Source: Agrobacterium salinitolerans (GTDB lineage Bacteria > Pseudomonadota > Alphaproteobacteria > Rhizobiales > Rhizobiaceae). From it: a stretch of 64,000 nucleotides of DNA. Of the stretch, positions 9,126-18,379 are shown one piece after another. Within the stretch, counting starts at the first letter, position 1. Each line of letters opens with the position of its first letter. Below the pieces are notes generated by a model. The model saw nothing but the letters and a program-made list of their open reading frames with translations. It did not search any database and was not told the origin of the DNA. The stretch lies in the NCBI RefSeq assembly GCF_002008225.1, contig NZ_MRDH01000002.1, positions 248,001 to 312,000 of the forward strand. The letters are read 5' to 3'. The translations under genes and the position numbers were made by a program.

Positions 9126-9248
9126 TTTCTTCTCCCCGAGGGGGAGAAGTCCGCGGCAGCGGGATGAGGGGGCGCCCTCGCCGGATTTCGGAGAGCTTGC
9201 CCCCTCATCCGACCCTTCGGGCCACCTTCTCCCCCTCGGGGAGAAGAA
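9126..9248. repeat. Rhizobial palindromic mosaic repeat, copy B
   Basis: A 123-bp element with terminal inverted repeats TTTCTTCTCCCCGAG and CTCGGGGAGAAGAA. It is built from two half units. The left carries GTCCGCGGCAGCGGGATGAG (type X). The right carries CATCCGACCCTTCGGGCCACC (type Y). A spacer of about 25 bp separates them. It lies just after map and could act as a transcript 3' stabiliser or terminator. Confidence 0.85.
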
Positions 9249-9363
9249 TACACGGCACCCTCGGAACGCATCGCCGCTCACCGCGTGACCGATAACGACC
9301 GCTTATAACGCCGATCAAAATAACTCGCTTGTCCGCCATCTGCCCGGTTGCGATAAGCCATGC

Positions 9364-10554
9364 ATGAGCATCGACAAGCCACTTTCCGTCAGACATCTGA
9401 CTGCACTCGGATTTTCCGGGGCGCTGATGATGGCCTCCGCCATGGGTTTCGGCCGTTTTTCCTTCACGCCCATCCTGCCTGGCATGATGGCCGACGTTCC
9501 GCTTTCGGCGGGGGATGCGGGTATCGTGGCGGCCGGGAATTTCGCCGGTTATCTGGCCGGGGCGGTTCTGGCGGCCTATTCGTGGGGATCGGGGCGGGAA
9601 CGGCTGGTGGCGCTTTGCGGCCTGTTTTCCACCGGGGCATTGTTGCTTGCCATGGCGGCTTTCAATTCCGTCGCGGCCTTCACCGTCATCCGGTTTCTGG
9701 CCGGCGTCGCCAGTGCGATGACCATGATCTTCACCTCGCAGATCGTTATCGGCCATGCCGTCAAGGCGGGCAGGGACAGCGTTCAGGCGCTGCATTATGG
9801 CGGTGTCGGGGCCGGTATCGCGATCTCCTCGCTTGCGGTCTATCTGATTGGCGTCGTTTTTGACGGCGGCGGCTCCTCGTGGAGAGAGGAATGGATTGCC
9901 GGCGCGGTCTTTTCCTTTCTCACCTTTCTCCTTGTCTTTCGCGTGCTTCCCGCTGGCCCGCCGCGGCATGCATCTTCGGCGGCGGAACCGCCGCTTGTCT
10001 GGACAAGGCCCCTGTTTCTGACGACGCTCGCTTATGGGCTTTTCGGCTTCGGTTACGTCATCACCGCCACTTTTATCGTGGCGATTGCCCGGATGGCCGC
10101 TGCCGGTGCTTTCGTGGAGTTTCTGGCTTGGTTCATCACCGGCTGCGCAGCTGCCATTTCGCTGTTCCTGTGGAAACCGGTGTTGAAATCGCAGGGGCTA
10201 AAGCGCGCTTTCGTTATCGTGCTGGCGTTGGAAGCTGTCGGTGTCTTCGCTTCGGTGATGCTGCCGCCGGTGCCGGGCGTTCTCGCCGGCGGCCTGCTTC
10301 TCGGGCTGACCTTCATGGTCATCACCGCTTATGGCCTGCAACTCGGCCGGGAATTTGCAGGCCCGAGCCCACGTCGCGCCTTTGCGCTGATGACGGCCGC
10401 TTTCGGCACGGGCCAGATCGTCGGGCCGCTTGCCGCCGGCTGGATTGCCGAGGTGACGGGAAGTTTTACCGCGCCCAGCATTCTCGCTTCCGCCGTGCTC
10501 GTTGTCAGCATTCTGCTGATGTTGCCGGTGCTCGCCACGGAGCGGCAGCGCTAG
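9364..10554 (+). CDS. YbfB/YjiJ-family MFS transporter
   Basis: Inner-membrane transporter of 396 residues with about 12 predicted helices, belonging to the MFS_4 (YbfB/YjiJ) group. The opening LGFSGALMMASAMGFGRFSFTPILP and the phrase AGNFAGYLAGAVLAAY are typical. The second half starts around VWTRPLFLTTLAYGLFGFGYVI. The substrate is unknown in this family. The gene stands alone on its strand with about 300 bp upstream, holding repeat B, and 180 bp downstream. Confidence 0.85.
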   Translation: MSIDKPLSVRHLTALGFSGALMMASAMGFGRFSFTPILPGMMADVPLSAGDAGIVAAGNFAGYLAGAVLAAYSWGSGRERLVALCGLFSTGALLLAMAAFNSVAAFTVIRFLAGVASAMTMIFTSQIVIGHAVKAGRDSVQALHYGGVGAGIAISSLAVYLIGVVFDGGGSSWREEWIAGAVFSFLTFLLVFRVLPAGPPRHASSAAEPPLVWTRPLFLTTLAYGLFGFGYVITATFIVAIARMAAAGAFVEFLAWFITGCAAAISLFLWKPVLKSQGLKRAFVIVLALEAVGVFASVMLPPVPGVLAGGLLLGLTFMVITAYGLQLGREFAGPSPRRAFALMTAAFGTGQIVGPLAAGWIAEVTGSFTAPSILASAVLVVSILLMLPVLATERQR

Positions 10555-10736
10555 GCCGCTGACCGTCTCTTCCACCTTTCATTCGCTGTTTCCGGGGGGC
10601 GTCGCCCGCCGTCTGCGCCTTACATCTTGTTAAGGTCAGTGCTTCTTCATTGCTGTGCACAAATTTCTGCCCTAGGTTCGGGCCATCTAGTGCTTCGCCA
10701 ATAATGGCTGATTTCAAACGCGCGTGAGTTCGAAAC

Positions 10737-12011
10737 GTGTTTCATTGCTTCTTTCCCAAACCGAAATTGTTCTTCACGTCGGCCTTCGTCTGGGCGATGG
10801 CCATGATCGGCGTGTGGTACGCCGGCGGCCGCAATTGGGGTGCCATAATTGGTCTGCCGCCTCTGCCTGCCGGACAAGAGCCGGTCATCGGCGTTTCGGT
10901 TTTCTGGTCCACCCCGTTCTTGTGGTTCTATATTTATTATGCCGTTGCCGCGCTGATCTTTTCCGCGTTCTGGTTCTGGTATCATCCGCATCGCTGGCAG
11001 AACTGGTCGGTTCTTGGATCGGCGCTGATCATCTTCGCGACCTATTTTTCCGTGCAGGTGAGTGTTGCAGTGAATGCCTGGTATGGGCCGTTTTATGACC
11101 TTATCCAGCAGGCTCTGGCGCGGACGGCGCCTGTGACGGCCGAACAACTCTACATGGGGTCGCTCGGTTTTGCGGGTATCGCCTTCGTCGCCATCTTCGT
11201 CGGTGTGCTCAATCTGTTTTTCGTCAGCCACTATATCTTCCGCTGGCGCACGGCGATGAACGAATTTTATATGTCGAACTGGGATCGGCTTCGCCACATC
11301 GAGGGCGCCTCGCAGCGTGTGCAGGAAGACACCATGCGTTTCTCTTCCACCGTCGAAGGACTGGGTGTGGGGTTTGTGCGGGCGATCATGACGCTGATCG
11401 CGTTCCTGCCGGTGCTGTTCACATTCTCGGAAACGATTACGGACCTGCCGCTTTTCGGAGCCGTGCCCCATGCTCTCGTGTGGGCCGCCATCGTCTGGTC
11501 AGTGTTCGGCACGGTTTTTCTCGCGCTCGTGGGTATCAAGCTGCCCGGGCTGGAGTTCCGCAATCAGCGCGTGGAGGCTGCCTATCGTAAGGAGCTGGTC
11601 TATGGCGAAGACCATGAAGAGCGCGCGGATCCTCTGACGATCGGCGAGTTGTTTGCCAATGTGCGGAAGAATTATTTCCGCCTCTATTTCCACTATCTGT
11701 ACTTCAACGTCGCCCGCATTTTTTATCTGCAGGCGGACAACATCTTTGGCACGCTGGTTCTCATCCCGTCGATCGTCGCCGGCAAGGTCACGCTCGGACT
11801 TATGAACCAGGTCCTGAATGTTTTCGAACAGGTGCGCGGCTCGTTCCAGTATCTCGTGAACTCTTGGACGACCATTGTCGAACTCCTGTCGATCTACAAA
11901 CGTCTGAAAGCCTTCGAAGCGGCGATCGAGGGGCAGGAGCTTCCCGAAATTGACCAGCGATATCTACTGCGAGAAGCCAAAGGCGGCGAGTTGAATGCCA
12001 ACCGCCCCTGA
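10737..12011 (+). CDS. bacA: SbmA/BacA-family peptide transporter
   Basis: Inner-membrane peptide importer of the SbmA/BacA family, 424 residues, with about seven to eight membrane segments. In Sinorhizobium and Brucella, BacA is needed for chronic host infection, for uptake of proline-rich and NCR peptides and for very-long-chain fatty acid lipid A. The start is GTG at 10737, giving [13 protein letters not shown], which aligns with my memory of the S. meliloti N-terminus. Diagnostic stretches are [31 protein letters not shown] and [16 protein letters not shown]. It lacks the ATPase domain seen in Mycobacterium relatives. A clear intrinsic terminator follows at 12021. Confidence 0.93.
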   Translation: MFHCFFPKPKLFFTSAFVWAMAMIGVWYAGGRNWGAIIGLPPLPAGQEPVIGVSVFWSTPFLWFYIYYAVAALIFSAFWFWYHPHRWQNWSVLGSALIIFATYFSVQVSVAVNAWYGPFYDLIQQALARTAPVTAEQLYMGSLGFAGIAFVAIFVGVLNLFFVSHYIFRWRTAMNEFYMSNWDRLRHIEGASQRVQEDTMRFSSTVEGLGVGFVRAIMTLIAFLPVLFTFSETITDLPLFGAVPHALVWAAIVWSVFGTVFLALVGIKLPGLEFRNQRVEAAYRKELVYGEDHEERADPLTIGELFANVRKNYFRLYFHYLYFNVARIFYLQADNIFGTLVLIPSIVAGKVTLGLMNQVLNVFEQVRGSFQYLVNSWTTIVELLSIYKRLKAFEAAIEGQELPEIDQRYLLREAKGGELNANRP

Positions 12012-12020
12012 GCAAACAAG

Positions 12021-12045
12021 AAGGCGGCCAATTAGCCGCCTTTTT
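12021..12045 (+). terminator. Intrinsic terminator of bacA
   Basis: AAGGCGGC (12021-12028), loop CAATTA, GCCGCCTT (12035-12042), then a run of five T. It lies 10 bp after the bacA stop and also faces the converging gene's end. Confidence 0.85.
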
Positions 12046-12061
12046 CATAAGTTCAGAGATT

Positions 12062-13045
12062 TTAACCCTCGGTCTTCTGCTTCCTGCGCGCCTCGATCAT
12101 CGGCATCGCCTCGGCATAACTCACACAGGCCACATCCTGTTTCCGGCAGACTTCGCGCAGCAGCCGCTCATAGGCGTTCCAATAGGCGCCGCCATTCATC
12201 TTCACGAAATGAAAGCCCATCTGTAGCGGAATGCGCTCGCCATTATATTGCCTGTCGAATGCGTTGCGGAAGGCCGTATAGGCGCGCTCCTCGAATTCCT
12301 TCGAACGATCCGGCGTCTCGACGCCGATGGAGTGGCGGATGAAGAGATTGTAGTCCATGGCGATGATCGGGCGGTTGCCCGGACCTTCGGGAATGAGCGG
12401 CAGGCCGAAATGCTCTATGCCGTCGCGCTCCACCGGCCATTCCGGCCCCTTGGTGATGCTGGTGGCGTCATAAACGAAACCGTGCTTTTTCTGGGCGGCA
12501 GTCAGCGCCGGACCCTGCGACAGATAAGGCGCACGGAAACCGTTGATGTTTTTGACCATCTCGCGCCAGCCCTCGGGCTCCTCGCCCTTCTTGCCGATCA
12601 TCTGCCAGGCATTTTCCAGCGTACTGGTGAAGGTGGTGAATTCGCCGTCCCATTGTTCCGCGGTCCACTGGCCGCCATCGAAATGGCCGCAGGTGTGGTT
12701 GCCAATCTCGTGACCCTCGCGATAGGCGGCCCAGATGTTTCTGAGCCTTGTCTCCACCTCTTCCGGTGACTGGCCGAAACCGACGTTGGAACGGCCGGCC
12801 TTCTGGCCAGGTCCCTGATAGGTCTTGGCGCTGGTCTTCCTGTCCATGACAAGCGTGCAGGCGAGGAAATAGGTGAAATGAGCGCCGACCTGCTTGCTCG
12901 TCGCCCGGCTTCTTTCCCACAGCATATTGTCGCCCGCGCCGTCGAAGGAGACGATCACGAGCTGCTTCGGCTTCTCAGCCTCTTGCGCAAAAGCGGGAAG
13001 GGCGGTGAGAAGCGACAGGGAAAAAGCGGCAAAGGGGCGAAACAT
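12062..13045 (-). CDS. Exported polysaccharide-deacetylase-like protein
   Basis: A 327-residue protein with a Sec signal peptide (about residues 1-20, ending PAFAQ), so it acts in the periplasm or outside. The NodB/polysaccharide deacetylase fold is indicated by VIVSFDGAGD near the N-terminus, HTCGH (metal-binding His pair) and the arginine motif FRAPY. The usual TFDD motif reads SFDG, so the second Asp, normally a metal ligand, is replaced by Gly. In exchange AGD follows closely. Activity may therefore be altered or use a different ligand. It converges with bacA across the shared terminator and is alone on its strand. Substrate unknown. Confidence 0.75.
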   Translation of the reverse strand: MFRPFAAFSLSLLTALPAFAQEAEKPKQLVIVSFDGAGDNMLWERSRATSKQVGAHFTYFLACTLVMDRKTSAKTYQGPGQKAGRSNVGFGQSPEEVETRLRNIWAAYREGHEIGNHTCGHFDGGQWTAEQWDGEFTTFTSTLENAWQMIGKKGEEPEGWREMVKNINGFRAPYLSQGPALTAAQKKHGFVYDATSITKGPEWPVERDGIEHFGLPLIPEGPGNRPIIAMDYNLFIRHSIGVETPDRSKEFEERAYTAFRNAFDRQYNGERIPLQMGFHFVKMNGGAYWNAYERLLREVCRKQDVACVSYAEAMPMIEARRKQKTEG

Positions 13046-13194
13046 CAGTCATCCGTCATATGAAACACCGTGGCCTTTTGCGGGTGGAATAAGGCGAAGC
13101 TTTGAAGTGGCTGGCGTTTTCATGGCTTTCGGCCTAATTCCTGTTATCAACCGCGGTGATAGGGCCGCTTCGTTCCACCGGGGGACCGTATTCC

Positions 13195-13779
13195 ATGCTT
13201 TTTCTCGCACTCTGTCTTGCCTTGTTCCTGCTGACGCATCTTTTGAAGGTGGTCGCGCCGCAATTTCGCGCCCGCATGATCGCGACGATGGGCGAAGGGC
13301 CTTTCAAGGGCGTCTATTCCGTTGTCAGCCTCGTCACGCTCGGACTCGTCATCTATGCCTTCGGTGAAGCACGGCAGGAGACCGGCATGTTGTGGTATCC
13401 GCCGGTCTGGATGAGCCATATCGCCGTCACCCTGATGCTGCTCGCGATGATCTGTCTTGTCGCCAGCTTCATCCCGGCTGGCCATATCGCAACGAAGACG
13501 AAACATCCGCTCATCCTCTCGGTCAAAATCTGGGCGCTGGCGCATCTTCTGGCCAATGGCGAGACATCCTCGATCCTGCTCTTCGCATCGTTCCTCGCCT
13601 GGGGCGTGGTGATGCGGATTTCGCTGAAGCGTCGCGAACGCGCTGGTGAAAAAGTGGTCCGTGACTTCGTTTCAAGCCGCTATGATCTTATCGCCATTGT
13701 CGGCGGCATCGTTCTGTGGGGCGCTTTCATCCTGAAACTGCACGAATGGTTGATCGGCGTTCAGCCCATTGCGATGTAG
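13195..13779 (+). CDS. NnrU-family membrane protein
   Basis: Inner-membrane protein of 194 residues with about five or six helices. NnrU was first linked to nitric oxide/nitrite metabolism in Rhodobacter, and a domain of the family is fused to 15-cis-zeta-carotene isomerase in plants. Family hallmarks are HLLKVVAPQFRARM, the HPLILSVKIWALAHLLANGE stretch, and MRISLKRRERAGE. The start at 13195 gives MLFLALCLALFLLTH, a direct first membrane helix. The 13 codons before it look like non-coding sequence. A denitrification cluster is not present here, so a heme-dependent isomerase-like role is as plausible as one in NO metabolism. Confidence 0.82.
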   Translation: MLFLALCLALFLLTHLLKVVAPQFRARMIATMGEGPFKGVYSVVSLVTLGLVIYAFGEARQETGMLWYPPVWMSHIAVTLMLLAMICLVASFIPAGHIATKTKHPLILSVKIWALAHLLANGETSSILLFASFLAWGVVMRISLKRRERAGEKVVRDFVSSRYDLIAIVGGIVLWGAFILKLHEWLIGVQPIAM

Positions 13780-13933
13780 GAAATCGACGTTTCCCCCTTA
13801 CATATCAGGCAAAATAGGCTAGAAGGCCGACCAAGACCCGGTCGGCCGCTTTTTGCTGATCCGGGTAAGCGGCTTGGTATGTCCGCGGACGGATGGATCG
13901 GCAACGATCTCCACGCGGGTAACGGAGAATTTG

Positions 13934-14605
13934 ATGGCAAACGAAAATGATACCTTTATCCGCGAAGTGAACGAGCAGATCCGTTCCGAGCAGCTGTCGC
14001 GCTTCTGGGGCCGTTACGGTATCGTGGTCGTGGGTGCGGCCGTTCTGGTGGTTCTCGGTGCCGCCGGTGCCGGTATCTACGAATACTGGAACACCAGCCG
14101 CGCTTCCAATTCGGGCGATCAGTTCCTCGTGGCGCTGAAACTCGCTTCGGAAAACAAGACGGATGATGCGCTGAAGGCCCTTGCCGATCTGGAAACCTCC
14201 GGTCACGGCAATTATCCGGTTCTGGCGAAGTTCCGCTCGGCCACGCTGCTTTCGCAGAAGGGCGACGCGGCCGGCGCCATCGCCGCCTTCACCGCCATCG
14301 GCAACGACACCTCCGCACCGCAGGTCTTCCGCGATACCGCCAAGGTGCGCGCGGCCTGGCTGCTGGTGGATAACGGCACCTATGATCAGGTCGCGGCGCT
14401 GGCGGAGCCGCTCAGCGGCGAAGGCCAGACCATGAAGGCTTCCGCCCGCGAGGCTTTGGGTCTCGCCGCCTACAAGGCCGGCGATTTCGCCAAGGCCAAA
14501 CAATGGTTCGAGCAGATCGTGAGCGACGCGCAGGCGCCGCGCAACGTGACGAACCGGGCGCAGATCATGCTCGACAATATCACCGCTTCAGGCAAGGCTG
14601 CTTAA
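13934..14605 (+). CDS. YfgM-like TPR-fold membrane-anchored protein
   Basis: A 223-residue single-pass protein. A cytoplasmic N-terminus (about 1-25, with RSEQLSRFWGRYG) leads to one helix (GIVVVGAAVLVVLGAAGAGIYEYW). A soluble TPR-like domain (TPR_21) of alanine-rich helical repeats then extends to the C-terminus. In E. coli, YfgM is an ancillary SecYEG protein working with PpiD at the periplasmic face. The gene sits 132 bp before der on the same strand, matching the yfgM-bamB-der order, except that no bamB lies between. The ATG at 13934 follows GGAG. The upstream 27 codons are not conserved-looking. Confidence 0.85.
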   Translation: MANENDTFIREVNEQIRSEQLSRFWGRYGIVVVGAAVLVVLGAAGAGIYEYWNTSRASNSGDQFLVALKLASENKTDDALKALADLETSGHGNYPVLAKFRSATLLSQKGDAAGAIAAFTAIGNDTSAPQVFRDTAKVRAAWLLVDNGTYDQVAALAEPLSGEGQTMKASAREALGLAAYKAGDFAKAKQWFEQIVSDAQAPRNVTNRAQIMLDNITASGKAA

Positions 14606-14686
14606 GGTCGCTTCGCCACGCGAGATCGCGCCGGCATTCTCCGCATTGCCAAAGCGATCCAACTCATTATTTTACGCATGTCCTTT

Positions 14687-14711
14687 GCCCAAAACAGGTA
14701 GTGTTTTGGGC
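14687..14711. repeat. Perfect 10-bp-arm palindrome between yfgM-like gene and der
   Basis: GCCCAAAACA (14687-14696), spacer GGTAG, TGTTTTGGGC (14702-14711). Flanking CGCATGTC and GACGTGCT extend the pairing imperfectly. It resembles a recurrent rhizobial intergenic palindrome. There is no T tract, so it is more likely a repeat or RNA-stability element than a terminator. Confidence 0.7.
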
Positions 14712-14737
14712 AGACGTGCTTTAAGGAACCAGGATCA

Positions 14738-16168
14738 ATGAGCTTCACCGTCGCCATAGTCGGGCGCCCCAATGTCGGCAAGTCCACGCTTTTCAACCGT
14801 CTGGTTGGAAAGAAGCTGGCGCTGGTGGACGATACGCCGGGCGTGACCCGTGATCGTCGCCCCGGCGAGGCGAAGCTGGTCGACCTGCGTTTCACCATCA
14901 TCGATACCGCCGGTCTGGAGCAATCCGGTCCGGAAACGCTTCAGGGCCGCATGTGGGCGCAGACCGAAGCGGCGATTGACGATGCCGATGTGACGCTGTT
15001 CGTTGTGGACGCCAAGGCGGGCCTGACGCCGGCCGACGAGACGCTGGCCGAAATGCTGCGCCGTCGCGGCAAGCCGGTGGTACTGGTGGCCAACAAGTCC
15101 GAAGCGCGCGGTTCCGATGCCGGTTTCTACGACGCCTTCACGCTCGGCCTCGGTGACCCTTGCCCGATCTCGGCCGAACACGGTCAGGGCATGATCGACC
15201 TGCGCGACGCCATTGTTGAGGCAATCGGCGAGGACGTCGCTTTCCCGCCGGAAGTGGATGAGGCGGAGACGGATATCGTTCTTCCGCGCAGCGAACCGGG
15301 CAGCGAGGACGAAGAAGACGAAGAGCCGGTTTATGACGAGACCAAGCCGCTGCGCGTCGCCATCATTGGCCGGCCGAATGCGGGCAAGTCGACGCTGATC
15401 AACCGTTTCCTCGGCGAAGACCGGCTGCTGACCGGCCCGGAAGCCGGCATTACCCGCGACAGCATCTCGGTCGAATGGGACTGGCGCGGCCGCACCATCA
15501 AGATGTTCGATACGGCCGGCATGCGCCGCAAGGCCAAGGTGACGGAAAAGCTGGAAAAGCTTTCGGTCGCGGATTCGCTGCGTTCCATCCGCTTTGCGGA
15601 AACCGTCGTCATCGTGTTCGACAGCACCATCCCCTTCGAAAAGCAGGATCTGCAGCTGGTTGACCTCGTCATCCGTGAAGGCCGCGCCGCCGTGCTCGCC
15701 TTCAACAAGTGGGATCTGGTCGAAGACCCGCAGGCCTATCTGGCCGATCTGCGCGAAAAGACCGAGCGGCTTCTGCCGCAGGCGCGCGGCATTCGCGCCG
15801 TGCCGATTTCCGGCCAGACGGGTTATGGCCTCGACCGGTTGATGCAGAACATCATCGATACCGACAAGGTCTGGAACCGCCGCATTTCCACGGCCCGTCT
15901 CAACCGCTGGCTGGATGCGCAAACCACGCAGCATCCGCCGCCGGCCGTCTCCGGCCGCCGCCTGAAGCTGAAATATATGACCCAGGTCAAGGCCCGCCCG
16001 CCGGCCTTCATGATTTCCTGCACCCGACCGGAATCTATTCCGGAAAGCTATACGCGTTATCTGGTCAACGGTCTGCGCAAGGATTTCGACATGCCGGGTG
16101 TGCCGATCCGTGTGCATTATCGTGGTTCGGACAATCCGTTCGAGAGCAAGGCGAAGAAGCGGCGTTGA
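14738..16168 (+). CDS. der: Ribosome biogenesis GTPase Der (EngA)
   Basis: Tandem-GTPase needed for 50S subunit assembly, 476 residues, cytoplasmic. The first G domain has GRPNVGKST (residues 8-16), DTPG, DTAG and NKSE. The second begins near residue 205 with [10 protein letters not shown], then [11 protein letters not shown] and NKWDL. A KH-like domain ends the protein ([21 protein letters not shown] and [10 protein letters not shown]). An acidic linker of about 25 residues (SEDEEDEE) joins the domains, as in other alphaproteobacteria. AAGGA precedes the ATG. It follows the YfgM-like gene and is followed by repeat C. Confidence 0.98.
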   Translation: MSFTVAIVGRPNVGKSTLFNRLVGKKLALVDDTPGVTRDRRPGEAKLVDLRFTIIDTAGLEQSGPETLQGRMWAQTEAAIDDADVTLFVVDAKAGLTPADETLAEMLRRRGKPVVLVANKSEARGSDAGFYDAFTLGLGDPCPISAEHGQGMIDLRDAIVEAIGEDVAFPPEVDEAETDIVLPRSEPGSEDEEDEEPVYDETKPLRVAIIGRPNAGKSTLINRFLGEDRLLTGPEAGITRDSISVEWDWRGRTIKMFDTAGMRRKAKVTEKLEKLSVADSLRSIRFAETVVIVFDSTIPFEKQDLQLVDLVIREGRAAVLAFNKWDLVEDPQAYLADLREKTERLLPQARGIRAVPISGQTGYGLDRLMQNIIDTDKVWNRRISTARLNRWLDAQTTQHPPPAVSGRRLKLKYMTQVKARPPAFMISCTRPESIPESYTRYLVNGLRKDFDMPGVPIRVHYRGSDNPFESKAKKRR

Positions 16169-16192
16169 TTTTGACGTGAAGGGTCGCGACGG

Positions 16193-16316
16193 TTTCTTCT
16201 CCCCGCCGGGGAGAAGGTGGCCCGAAGGGTCGGATGAGGGAGCTCGCTCTCCGAATATCTATACTCTCGCCCCCTCATCCCGCTGCCGCGGACTTCTCCC
16301 CGGCGGGGAGAAGAAA
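16193..16316. repeat. Rhizobial palindromic mosaic repeat, copy C
   Basis: A 124-bp element downstream of der, with ends TTTCTTCTCCCCGCC and GGCGGGGAGAAGAAA. The left half is type Y (GGTGGCCCGAAGGGTCGG). The right half is type X (CCGCTGCCGCGGAC). It is therefore copy B in the opposite orientation. An AT-containing spacer of about 25 bp separates the halves. Confidence 0.85.
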
Positions 16317-16371
16317 CAAGCGGCATTCGCTCGTTCCAATTTCACTGTCCGGCTTTGAAGAGTAAAAGACC

Positions 16372-16980
16372 ATGTTGATCAAGCAGACCGACTATTTCAG
16401 GATTTACCGCGTCATCAACAGCCTGCTCATCAGCCAGAATGCCGATCCTGCCTCGGCCTCCATGTATTTCAGCACCTTCGGCGCCTTCATTCTGCAGCAG
16501 CACTACAAGGTGAAGGCGGTGCCGAAGGGCGGGCTTGCCGCCTATAATCTTGGCGGAACGGTTCTCCTGTTCGCAGACCATCGCGATGACGGTTATGTGA
16601 CGGGTGCGGGCGAGAATTTCCATTGCTGGGTCGAGGCCGACGGCTGGGCGATCGATTTCATGGCGCCGGCCTTTTCCAAAGGTGCCGATGCACTTGCGGT
16701 GCCGGCAAAGATGTTCCAGCGGCCGCTGTCGGCCATGGCGGCGTCCATCAATGATCTCGGCCAATCCGGCGATTTCTTCTACCGTTCCGAGCCGGAAGCG
16801 TCGGCCAGACGTTTTGCCGACTGGCACAAACAGGCAATGATCGGCGATATGGCGAGCGTTGCCGCCAACTGGTTCCGCAAATCCCCCAAGCAGATGGCGG
16901 CATCGCTTTCGGTGACCGACAGCGACGGCAAGGCGCGGACCGTGCCGCTGACGGGCCAGTCTCTCACTGGTAACTGGTGA
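16372..16980 (+). CDS. DUF2026-like protein
   Basis: A 202-residue soluble protein, probably DUF2026 (assigned from memory of the family, not by search). It begins MLIKQTDYFRIYRVINSLL and carries the block NFHCWVEADGWAIDFMAP, which resembles the His/Asp half of transglutaminase-like or papain-like folds (H.WVE followed by D). No cysteine lies in the expected upstream nucleophile position. The only candidate is the Cys beside that His, so enzymatic activity is doubtful. It has no signal peptide or membrane segment, stands alone after repeat C, and is of unknown function. Confidence 0.65.
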   Translation: MLIKQTDYFRIYRVINSLLISQNADPASASMYFSTFGAFILQQHYKVKAVPKGGLAAYNLGGTVLLFADHRDDGYVTGAGENFHCWVEADGWAIDFMAPAFSKGADALAVPAKMFQRPLSAMAASINDLGQSGDFFYRSEPEASARRFADWHKQAMIGDMASVAANWFRKSPKQMAASLSVTDSDGKARTVPLTGQSLTGNW

Positions 16981-17161
16981 GGTTGTTTGATGCTGGGTTC
17001 GATCTGATAAAAGGACGGCCAGCGTAATCTCGCGGCAGCCGCCTGACGTCAATCAGCAGCCCGACCCCGTTCTAAAGATAACGGCAGTCGCGTCCTGATC
17101 GCCTTGTGACACTCCCGTACCGTTTCGTCCACTCATTCCCGCACAAATCTCGGGGATTGCC

Positions 17162-18211
17162 TCATGCAAGCCGCGAGCGCGACAGAAGCGGCAGTGATTT
17201 TCCGGCGGCATGGATGACATTGTCGAGGAATTGTCGCGAGGCCTTTTCCCAGCTGTAGCTTTTGGAAAGGGCAAGCGCTGCCTGTGGTGAGCAGTGAAGC
17301 GCCGCCAGACAGGCATCGCGCAGATTAGTGTCCAGCGCACCGGCGGCGGGGTTTCCGCCAAGAATGTCGATCGGTCCGGTCACGGGGAAGGCGGCAACTG
17401 GAACGCCGCTGGCCAGCGCTTCGAGAATGGTGTTGCCGAAGGTGTCGGTTTTCGAGGGAAAAACGAAGACATCGGCCTGCGCATAGGCATCGGCCAGCTC
17501 CTCACCGGTCTTGATGCCGGTGAACAGAACATCAGGGTATTTTTCCTGCAATTCATGGCGGGCGGGACCGTCGCCAACGACGATCTTCGATCCCGGCAGA
17601 TCGAGTTCCAGGAATTCCGGCAGGTTCTTTTCCACCGCCACACGTCCCACCGTCATGAAGATCGGTCTCGGCAGATCGAAAGGCAGCTTGGTTTTCGGGC
17701 GGGGATGGAAAAGTTCGGCATCGATGCCGCGGCTCCAGCGTTTCAGATTGCGCACGCCGCGGGCTTCCAGTTCGGTCTCAAGGCTCGGCGTGGCCACCAT
17801 GCAGGTGTTGCCGCCATTGTGGAACCAGCGCACGAAGGCGTAGAGCCAACTTTCCGGGACCGGGAAACGGGCGGCTACATATTCGGGAAAGCGGGTGTGG
17901 TAGCTGGTGGAAAAACGCATACGGTTCTTCACGCACCAGCGCCGGGCCATGAAGCCCAGCGGCCCTTCCGTGGCAATATGCACAAAGGAGGGCTGGCTTT
18001 TTTCGATCTCCGCCGCCACACGACGATAACCGGCGACCGACAGGCGGATTTCCGGATAGGTGGGGCAGGGGATGCTGTAAAAACTCTGTGGCGTGACCAT
18101 GTGCACATCGACGCCGAGCCGCGCGAGTTCGGTATTGGTGTTTTCAATGGAGCGAACCACGCCGTTGACCTGCGGGTGCCAGGCATCTGTGACAATCGTG
18201 ATTCTCGTCAT
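17162..18211 (-). CDS. GT4-family glycosyltransferase, probably lipid-linked and phosphate-starvation-induced
   Basis: Cytoplasmic or membrane-peripheral GT-B glycosyltransferase, 349 residues. The N-terminal domain opens ITIVTDAWHPQVNGVVRSIE, typical of the SqdX/PimB-like lipid glycosyltransferases. The nucleotide-sugar domain has FMTVGRVAVEKNLPEFLEL, VVGDGPARHEL, and the E-x7-E motif in FPSKTDTFGNTILEALASG. The start ATG at 18211 has AGGA 9 nt upstream; the 14 codons before it are rejected. A PHO box with a properly spaced -10 precedes it, pointing to PhoB control. Agrobacterium is known to make glucosyl- and glucuronosyl-diacylglycerol under phosphate limitation with a GT4 enzyme (Agt), the best candidate identity. 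The fit is inferred. Confidence 0.87.
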   Translation of the reverse strand: MTRITIVTDAWHPQVNGVVRSIENTNTELARLGVDVHMVTPQSFYSIPCPTYPEIRLSVAGYRRVAAEIEKSQPSFVHIATEGPLGFMARRWCVKNRMRFSTSYHTRFPEYVAARFPVPESWLYAFVRWFHNGGNTCMVATPSLETELEARGVRNLKRWSRGIDAELFHPRPKTKLPFDLPRPIFMTVGRVAVEKNLPEFLELDLPGSKIVVGDGPARHELQEKYPDVLFTGIKTGEELADAYAQADVFVFPSKTDTFGNTILEALASGVPVAAFPVTGPIDILGGNPAAGALDTNLRDACLAALHCSPQAALALSKSYSWEKASRQFLDNVIHAAGKSLPLLSRSRLA

Positions 18212-18270
18212 GAAACACTGATCCTGCTCATCTGCGCGCGGGCGAATCCCCATTGCCCGGCTTCTGCCCG

Positions 18271-18304
18271 TATATGCGGCGTGCGTGTTACAGGATCATG
18301 TCAG
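18271..18304 (-). promoter_or_regulatory. Probable PHO box and -10 element
   Basis: On the minus strand, 18304-18287 reads CTGACATGATCCTGTAAC. This matches the rhizobial PHO box CTGTCAT-N4-CTGTCA(T/C), with one mismatch per half. Eleven or so bases further, CATATA (18276-18271) gives a -10 at the spacing expected when PhoB replaces -35 contacts. The box lies 76 bp before the glycosyltransferase start. Confidence 0.7.
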
Positions 18305-18379
18305 GGTGTATGGCGGTGGGGAATCGTGGTTGCGCTCAAAATTTTGCTGTTGTCGGCGGCGCTGCCTTCTGTCCTTATC

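Noticed and set aside
14735-16117. Long open frame antisense to der (460 codons)
   Set aside because: It lies opposite a firmly identified gene, is Arg/His/Gly-rich as expected for antisense of high-GC DNA, and has no ribosome-binding site.
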